Shown: in pieces, positions 57,454-64,000 of the stretch
Position numbering within the stretch: the stretch's first letter is position 1
Layout: every line of letters starts with the position of its first letter
Source of the DNA: Castanea sativa
Lineage: Eukaryota > Streptophyta > Magnoliopsida > Fagales > Fagaceae
Direction of reading: 5' to 3'
Assembly (NCBI RefSeq): GCF_040712315.1
Contig: NC_134023.1
Location: 63,317,257-63,381,256 of the forward strand
Length of the DNA stretch: 64,000 bases
Translations under genes and position numbers: made by a program
Notes under the pieces: model-generated
Seen by the model: only the letters and a program-made list of their open reading frames with translations
Databases searched by the model: none
Told to the model about the DNA's origin: nothing

Positions 57454-58750
57454 TTAGACCAATCTTCTCCTCTTATTTTGGAGTTTAGGTTTCAGCAAAG
57501 AGCACTCCTTGATGCAGAGAAAAGACAGGGAGGATGGAAGTTCCTCTTCTGGGAAGGACTGGAGTTTGTTACAGCAGCTAATCTCCAGTGTCTTAAGAGC
57601 AGTAAGGCGTTGAAGACCCTTGTAGTTCAGACATTTAAGATTTGAAAGTCCACTGATGCGTAGAGAAGTGAGATTGCAGGGCAGTAACTTGTCCTCTGGA
57701 AATGACTCCACATTTCTACATCCATCTTCAATCTCCAACTGATGAAGACAGTCAAGCTTATGCAATCCCCACTCCATCCCGAGATTGAGTTTTTCACAAA
57801 AAGTTATACAAAGTAGACTTAGTTTGGAAGGCAAACCCCCTTCCGGAAGTGATACAAGTTCTGGGCAACTATTTATAAACATTGATTGGAGAGAACCGAG
57901 GGTGTGCAACTGATTGGGCAGCTCCTTGAGATTCATACAATTGGAGAACCAAATAAATGTCAGGTTGGGTGTAGGCAATCCTGCTTTTGGAAAAGAGACT
58001 AGCTTAGGACATTCCCTATCTCCAAAGCCTCAAGAAACGTGAGCTTTTCTTGAGTTGCTTGTGTCATTGTAAGGGATTCCAGATTTGCACACTTCCAGAC
58101 AGAAAGACTTCTAAGATTTGGAAAGAAGTGTAATGGGGTGACTAACATGGAATCACAGCTACTCCCTATGCACATACTTTCAAGTGCAAATTGGTGCTTC
58201 CCCTTTGCAGGTGGGAGAAACTCTAATTTCTTGCAGTTCTGAATATAAAGAACTTTCAAGGCAGTGGGTGGATATCCGTGAGGAAAGGACTCGATAGAAC
58301 AACAGTTAATGATATATAAATGTTGTAGAGAAGGGTTCTGTCCATCACTTCTTCAGGTATGAACTCCAGGTCATCACATCCTTGAATTTTGAGGATATGT
58401 AGCCATGTAACTTCCATAAGTTCTGATATATCTGAAACTTTCATCCTTTTGAAAGAGGAGAGGTCTTGCAGTTCATCTTGATTGGACCAATTGATGGTTG
58501 GAGCATCAGCTTTATCTCTTATGTTTGCAGTCTGAGTCATGTGTGATGAGGATTCCTCGCCACCTCGAGTCGTGGGCAACAAAGATTCTGCAGGTGCTTG
58601 AGCTGTGGGGGACAAGGATTCCACAGAAACTTGAGTCATGGGCAATGATGAATTTGTACCGCCTTCACCTCCATATTCAAAGACACTCATTTGGTCCAAG
58701 AATGAGGCAACTTTATTGTCACTAGTGAACAGAATCTTTGGTGCGGTGGT
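57454..58750 (-). pseudogene. Truncated, frameshifted RPP13-like LRR copy
   Basis: Minus-strand translations at 58256-58753, 57999-58259 and 57454-57978 together follow the C-terminal 420 or so residues of the LRR protein at 61601-64000, for example 'LTALKTLEISCCNKL' and 'KECSLLKPKLQNKR'. At least two single-base deletions relative to that paralogue break the frame, in a T-run near 58337 and near 58018. Similarity to the paralogue stops at about 58740-58757 and unrelated, GC-richer sequence follows. The NB-ARC and first LRRs are missing. It ends at 57454, about 12 codons shorter than the paralogue. Not expected to make a functional protein. Confidence 0.88.
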
Positions 58751-61410
58751 CACCTTTGGAAATTGAATAGAGGAACCTGAGCTGGGCTAGATCTGATCTG
58801 GTCCTGACTTGGATCTTACTTCTGGGCTGGCTAGATCTACGGCTCATGGACCTATGGCTGGCTTTCCCCAGTTACTTTGTGTGTTCCAACTTTAGACCGG
58901 ACCAGATGGGTTTCAAACTTGCACATAAACTCTACATGTGCTTTCTTTTGTAATTGGGCCTATACCCGGTCAATTTTTTTAACAAATTCATGTTTTTGAG
59001 CTCACGGCCCAGTTATACGATTAGCACCCTTAAACAGCATCGTTGAGGCCCACTTAAAAAGCCCTTATTAAACCCAGCCGCGGCTCAACTGTTTTCATAT
59101 GAACTTCAATGTAAAGCGGACATTGCACCACCTCCAATCTATGTGGATTGATGCATGAAGCGAGAGAGAGAAAGTAAATAAAAAATAATAATTTATTTTG
59201 GTGTATTGAGGTATTGTTCATATGTTATTTTTGCACACTAGAATATTATTGAGCTTGATGCATGGGCCTTTTAATTTGGGATAATTTTTTTTTTTCTTTT
59301 TAGTATCAATCTTGAACACTTATCTAGTTATCTATTAGTTACTCTTTTGGATCTTATTCTTGGTTTGTATTTTAATTTATAAACATTATTTATTAGTTAT
59401 GAATTTACTTTATCATCTATTATTACTCTTAATTTGATATATGTTTAATAGTATATGAACATATAAATGCTTAAAAATATTTATAAATACAAATAAAAAA
59501 ATATTTAATAATTAATTAATGTGTATCCCCACCATATTGTGTTCTAATTTTTCAAAAATTGTGTGTCGTTGGGTCGTACCCCGTACATGTATTCGTGTAT
59601 ATGCTTCCTAGATTTGCATTATACTACTCAACTCATGATCCATTTTCACATAGAAGATAGTCTGCTCATCTTACACTAGATCACAACTATTGAAATAAAT
59701 TTGGAGATAACTCTTGAAAGAAACAAAGTAGATATTTTCTTTATTGGAAATTCAAAATTTGGAATGGATTGGATACAAAAGATGTACAGAATAGTAAGTA
59801 GCAGCTTGTCCAATTTCCAAATTCAAACATGATGTCTAAGGGGAAGGGGATGTTGTATCTGTGCATCCCAGGTCCATTTTTATTGTTTTAGGCTAATGAT
59901 ATAATTCTTAATGCTTTCAGGCAGAAAAGACTCAATTTACAGAACTGAAATTGGAAATTCACATGCTAGCACCATATCTGTGGTGACCAGTTCACATGTG
60001 ATGCTAGCATGGCTTGTCCAAACACATGACTAGAAACAAAAGATCAGAACCTTCAGAGACAAAGTGGTACCACTATTCGATAGAACATATACAACTAATT
60101 GCTCAAACTGGAATTGCATTCGAAAATCTGCAAAGGGGATGTTCCAATTCTTACCATAATCCTCTGATTTATCTTGTTCACACTGCGGTTTTAGATGTGG
60201 ACAATACCAAATAGGCTGGAACGTAAAGCTGGCTGCCCCAGTTTGGGCAAAGATTGGTGTTTTAACAGACTCCCAATAGTCTTATGTATCTTGTAAGGTA
60301 GGATTTCATAGCCCCTCAGTCATCAGATATGGATTGCAGATCTAAGAGCCTCTGGATGCTAAGAAAGGCTATAGAGTCAGGCTTAGTACACTCGTCCAAA
60401 TACGCTGGCTAAAACAAAATCAAGTCTAGTTATACAAATTTTTTTTTACAACTTCTGAGATTGACATATGTCGGCATCAACTTCATGGACTTGGACTTTA
60501 CATTTTCACACATGCTTGCCACTGAACCTAGAAAACAAGTTAAACAATCTATTCTATATGTCAGCTTCAACAAATTTGAGAACTGGAACAATAACGTCTT
60601 ACAGAAGAGCAACAGAACCTGTTCGCGGCTCAGAAAACATAATACCCATTTCAAAAGATATTTATTAGAAGGAATTAAGGAAACCAGCTGAACCTTCACA
60701 CAAAGTGAAATGAGGATGTTAATCTACTCTATAATACATGCTTGAGTATGACTTTATGAGAGCTGAAGAGATGAGCTCAGACTACTTTTCTTTTGGGAAG
60801 TAGATAAACTCAACAGAATTTACTGGACTTAGACATACTGATATCCACTATAATAAATATGATTTACAAACACTCAACCCACTCTAATAAAACAGACTCA
60901 CAAACCCTGAAAAGCTCAAATCAACTTATATGTCATCACACCCACCTTTGACTCTCAATCGCAATTTTTTTTTTCATGAAGACCTCAAGATCCAATTCCA
61001 TGACCTCAGTACATACAATGACTCACACACAAAAAATTAAAAAAAAAAAAGAGTCAAGCCACATATAACTTTTATACACTAAACCCAAAATATACAAAAT
61101 ATTTTTTCAAAGAAATCCAGTCCACACTCTTTGAAGAGCCTTCTTCTAACCATATAACTCCCTCATATAAGAACACTTTGATCAGAAGCCTCTCAATCCC
61201 TAGAAGCAATGCCAAATTCTTCAACAAAATGTAGATGGGAGCCCGCAAAAACTATTGATACTATTGATTGATCACAAAGGCAGAATATACAAACCTAAAA
61301 CATGAAGTAGGAGGCAAAAATGAATAACTGCAGAAGAACACATGTAGAAACTTGAGCAATTGCTGGTGGCACAAGAAGTCTTCAAAGTTGGCCTACATTA
61401 TGAAAAATGG

Positions 61411-61454
<44 letters not shown>

Positions 61455-61600
61455 TATTAGAAAGTCAAGTGCATTAATTGTTTTACATTGTAAAATGAAT
61501 TGAATTGAGATCTAGCAGGTCAAATTGTTATTGGTCTACATGCAGAAAAAGTACCTCTCTGAATTGCATTTTCATCAAACGAGGACTCTTCTAGACTTGC
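58751..61600. other. Spacer between the two LRR copies
   Basis: 58760-59160 is a moderately GC-rich block of unknown origin ('gggctagatctgatctggtc', 'cccagccgcggctcaac') lying exactly where the pseudogene breaks off. 59160-60850 shows no gene; opposite-strand frames at 60430-60700 have no known motif. 60860-61600 is the duplicated 3' flank shared with 56770-57453 and includes an (AT)n tract at about 61412-61450. Confidence 0.55.
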
Positions 61601-64000
61601 TCATGAGATTACTTCCTCATCAGCCTCTATGAAAGAGACAAATCTTTTCCTCTTATTTTGAAGCTTTGGTTTCAGCAAAGAGCATTCATTGATGCAGAGA
61701 AAAGACAGGGAGGATGGAAGTCCCTCTTCTGGCAAGGACCTGAGTTTGTTACAGCAGCTAATTTCCAGTGTTTTAAGGGCAGTAAGGTGTTGAAGCCCCT
61801 TGTAGTTCAGATATTCAAGATTCAGAAGTTCACTGATGCGTAGAGAATTGAGATTGCTAGGCAGTAACTCCTCCTCTGGAAATGACACTACGTTTTCACA
61901 TCCACCTTCAATCTCTAACCGATTAAGAAAGTCAAGCCTATGCAACCCCCACTCCCTCCCAAGCACGAGTTTGTCACAAAAAGTGATACAGAGTACACTT
62001 AGTTTGGAAGGCAAACCCCCACCTGAAAGTGATACAAGTTGCGGGCAATTATTTAAAAACATTGAATGGAGAGAGTTGAGGGAGTGGAACTGATCAGGTA
62101 GTTCCTTGAGATTCTTGCAATTGGAGAACCAAATGGTTGTCAGGTTGGGGGCACGCAATCCTCCTTTTGGAAAGGATACCAGATTAGGACAATCCCTGAT
62201 CTCCAAGGCCTCAAGATATGTGAGATCTTTCTCAATTCCCTCTGGCATTGAAAGGGATTGCAGATTTGCACAATCCCAGATAGAAAGAAATCTAAGCTCC
62301 AGAAAGAAGTCTAAAGGGAGGAACATCAGGGAATCACAACTACTCCCTATGCACAAATGTTCAAGAAGTGAAAACTGGTGTGTCCTCTTTGCACTTAGGT
62401 GGAACTCTAATTTCTTGCAGTTCTGGATATAAAGCATTTTCAAGGCAGTGAGTGAATGGCCCCCAGGAAAGGACTTGAGAGAGCAGCAATTAATGATATA
62501 TAAATGTTGGAGAAAAGGGTTTCTGGTCATCACTTCTACAGGTATGAACTCCAGAGCATCGCATCCTTCAATTTTGAGGCTATCTAACCCTGTAACTCCC
62601 ATCAGTTGTGATATTCCAGAAACTTTTACGCTTTTAAAAGATAAGAGGTCTTGCTGTCTACCTTGGTTGGACCAGTTTTTGGTTGGAACATCAGCTTCAT
62701 CCCTAAAATTTGGAGTAGTCATGAGCAATGAGGAGTCTGTGGCACCTTTAGTTATAGGCAATGAGGAGTCTGTGGCACCTTTATATGTAAAGACAGTCAT
62801 TTGCTCCAAGAATGAGGTAACTTTATCTTCACTTATGAACAGAACCTTGTCCTGATAATGTAAAGTCCTTTTGTGTAATGATGCCTCTGTCATAATTGCA
62901 GTCACAAGTTCCTGAGATTCAGAAATCTCAACTTTTACTACAGAAGGAAGTTGCTTGGGTAAGTTTCCCTTCAGCTTGGGGCATCTCCTTATACAAAGCT
63001 CACATAAGCTAGGGAATTCTCCACCTCCAACTTCAAATGAAACCCATTCTTCCCATTCCGACATCCCCTCAAATGTTAGAGTCTTCAAACAGTTAAATGG
63101 CTTATCCATCCCACAGAATTCAGGACCCACGCTTTTCACTGCATCCATCCATTCAATAATGAGGACTTCAAGAGATGGTAGCTGTCCAAGTGGTGGCAAG
63201 GATGAGCAATTGTTGCAGTTGCTAAGACGTAGGGAAACCATGCCAGAGAATAACATATGCCCCACCCAATTTGGAAATCTTGTACCACAGTAAAAATTAA
63301 TGCTGAGCTTCTTCAGTTTACTATTAGGCTGTAGCGCTTCAAGCACATTTTCCTGATCAACAGTATTGTTACTCCATTCCAACACTAGCTCATCAAGGTA
63401 TTTCTTGGTAAACAAACGGGCGCTAGCTGGATCATTTTCAGAGACTACATTCTGCAACTTTGAAATGTGAAGCGTCCCATGAAGATCCCGAAGACCCCCC
63501 AACTCTTTAAGCATCGAGCCACTTCTTTTGCCCACAACAAAGTAAGGCAGTGTTTGAAGTTTTTTCAATCTACTCAAGTTTTTTGGCATCTCATTTATGT
63601 CAGTTCCACTAATATCAAGATGACGCAAGTTAACAAGCCTCCACATGTTTTCTGGCAATTTGGTGAGAGAATGACAATTTGACAATATGAACGTTTGTAA
63701 GTTGCATAGAGCACAAACTGATTCAGGTAACCACTTAATTCCAGTGTGAGAGAGATCAATGTACCGTAAATGTTTCAAATTGCCTATCAAAGCAGGTAGC
63801 TCAGTGATATGATAATGAGATAAAGAAAGCACACGTAGGAATTGCAGTTTGCACAACATATTCTGCAGTTCGTTACTACTTAAACGACATGATTCATGAT
63901 CTAATGGCAAGAATGTCCTTAAAAACTTGGCTTTATCAATACTTTTAAATATCACTGAGGAATCATATTTGCCTCTACAAAGAGATAAATACAGGGTACT
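61601..64000 (-). CDS. RPP13-like CNL resistance protein, LRR region (5' part outside window)
   Basis: Open minus-strand frame of 799 residues from the window edge to TGA at 61601-61603; it runs on past 64000, so the real start and the coiled-coil and NB-ARC domains are not seen. The first visible residues (CRGKYDSS...FKSIDKAKFLRTFLPL) match the linker between NB-ARC and LRR of RPP13-like protein 1 relatives. LRRs follow with LRVLSLSHYHITELPALIGN, YIDLSHTGIKWLPESV and similar units. The ARC-side block ends near LHGTLHISKLQNVVSE, followed by irregular LRRs to the C-terminus. Such proteins are intracellular immune receptors that sense pathogen effectors. A frame-neutral internal repeat (GATDSSLPITKGATDSSLL) lies between LRR blocks. 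No stop or shift in the visible part. The downstream pseudogene is its tandem relative. Confidence 0.9.
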   Translation of the reverse strand, partial: STLYLSLCRGKYDSSVIFKSIDKAKFLRTFLPLDHESCRLSSNELQNMLCKLQFLRVLSLSHYHITELPALIGNLKHLRYIDLSHTGIKWLPESVCALCNLQTFILSNCHSLTKLPENMWRLVNLRHLDISGTDINEMPKNLSRLKKLQTLPYFVVGKRSGSMLKELGGLRDLHGTLHISKLQNVVSENDPASARLFTKKYLDELVLEWSNNTVDQENVLEALQPNSKLKKLSINFYCGTRFPNWVGHMLFSGMVSLRLSNCNNCSSLPPLGQLPSLEVLIIEWMDAVKSVGPEFCGMDKPFNCLKTLTFEGMSEWEEWVSFEVGGGEFPSLCELCIRRCPKLKGNLPKQLPSVVKVEISESQELVTAIMTEASLHKRTLHYQDKVLFISEDKVTSFLEQMTVFTYKGATDSSLPITKGATDSSLLMTTPNFRDEADVPTKNWSNQGRQQDLLSFKSVKVSGISQLMGVTGLDSLKIEGCDALEFIPVEVMTRNPFLQHLYIINCCSLKSFPGGHSLTALKMLYIQNCKKLEFHLSAKRTHQFSLLEHLCIGSSCDSLMFLPLDFFLELRFLSIWDCANLQSLSMPEGIEKDLTYLEALEIRDCPNLVSFPKGGLRAPNLTTIWFSNCKNLKELPDQFHSLNSLHSMFLNNCPQLVSLSGGGLPSKLSVLCITFCDKLVLGREWGLHRLDFLNRLEIEGGCENVVSFPEEELLPSNLNSLRISELLNLEYLNYKGLQHLTALKTLEISCCNKLRSLPEEGLPSSLSFLCINECSLLKPKLQNKRKRFVSFIEADEEVIS

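Noticed and set aside
60430..60699. Overlapping frames on both strands
   Set aside because: No recognisable domain, and frames of this length arise by chance in this composition.
61836..62855. Plus-strand frames opposite the LRR gene
   Set aside because: They are antisense shadows of the long LRR frame with no motifs of their own.
1..64000. CRISPR arrays, bacterial-type operons, riboswitches or attachment sites
   Set aside because: No regularly spaced short repeats with unique spacers and no prokaryotic gene organisation were seen; the window is plant nuclear DNA.

Overview
The window is plant nuclear DNA, and a eudicot is most likely. The base composition is AT-rich, with long (AT)n and (GA)n tracts and spliceosomal introns with plant-type sites. 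It carries an F-group bZIP gene, a plant CCCH/RRM gene, an RPP13-like NBS-LRR gene, a Ty1/copia element primed by initiator tRNA-Met, and dense MITEs and SINEs. The MITE types and the RPP13-like LRR sequences give an impression of a woody rosid such as Fagales. That is an impression, not a demonstration.

Layout. Positions 1-10.5 kb are a direct tandem duplication of about 4.4 kb: copy 1 spans 1-4395 and copy 2 spans 4819-10535. Both copies contain an old Tourist-like element. Copy 1 later gained a tRNA-type SINE (2212-2377). Copy 2 later gained a 1.43 kb Pack-MULE-like element (6707-8134) that holds a first-exon fragment of a BSD-domain protein gene, and a hAT-type MITE (10323-10504). Each of these three insertions has its empty site in the other copy. 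Positions 15.4-19.2 kb hold an apparently intact minus-strand gene for a CCCH zinc finger plus RRM RNA-binding protein: eight coding exons, 723 codons, and a probable 600 bp leader intron. Positions 20-43 kb are gene-poor. They contain an apparent Tat-type gypsy LTR remnant (23.7-24.5 kb), small tandem duplications, a GC-rich hAT element with an 8 bp target duplication (29699-30342), Tourist-like MITEs, a possible minus-strand solo LTR (35760-36516) and a Mutator-like fold-back element (36587-37154). Positions 43.4-44.9 kb carry an intact minus-strand bZIP19/23-like gene with its Cys/His zinc-sensor motif. Positions 46528-50114 form one 3.6 kb terminal-inverted-repeat element that encloses a decayed RNase H domain. 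Positions 51063-56335 are a complete and very young Ty1/copia element with 311 bp LTRs that look identical and a single uninterrupted gag-pol frame. From 56.7 kb to the right edge there is a duplicated RPP13-like LRR segment: a frameshifted, truncated copy (57454-58750) and a copy still open (61601-64000) whose NB-ARC part lies beyond the window.

How the genes relate. The three host genes (CCCH/RRM protein, bZIP19/23-like factor, CNL resistance protein) have no evident functional link, and nothing is organised as an operon or cluster apart from the duplicated LRR sequences. Most of the interest is in transposable elements whose insertions can be ordered in time because the target was already duplicated. 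I found no CRISPR array, no rRNA, no convincing free-standing tRNA gene and no biosynthetic cluster.

Limits. Exon boundaries come from reading splice sites, frame and remembered homologues, not from transcripts. TE family assignments rest on target-site duplications, terminal repeats and motifs, not on a database search.
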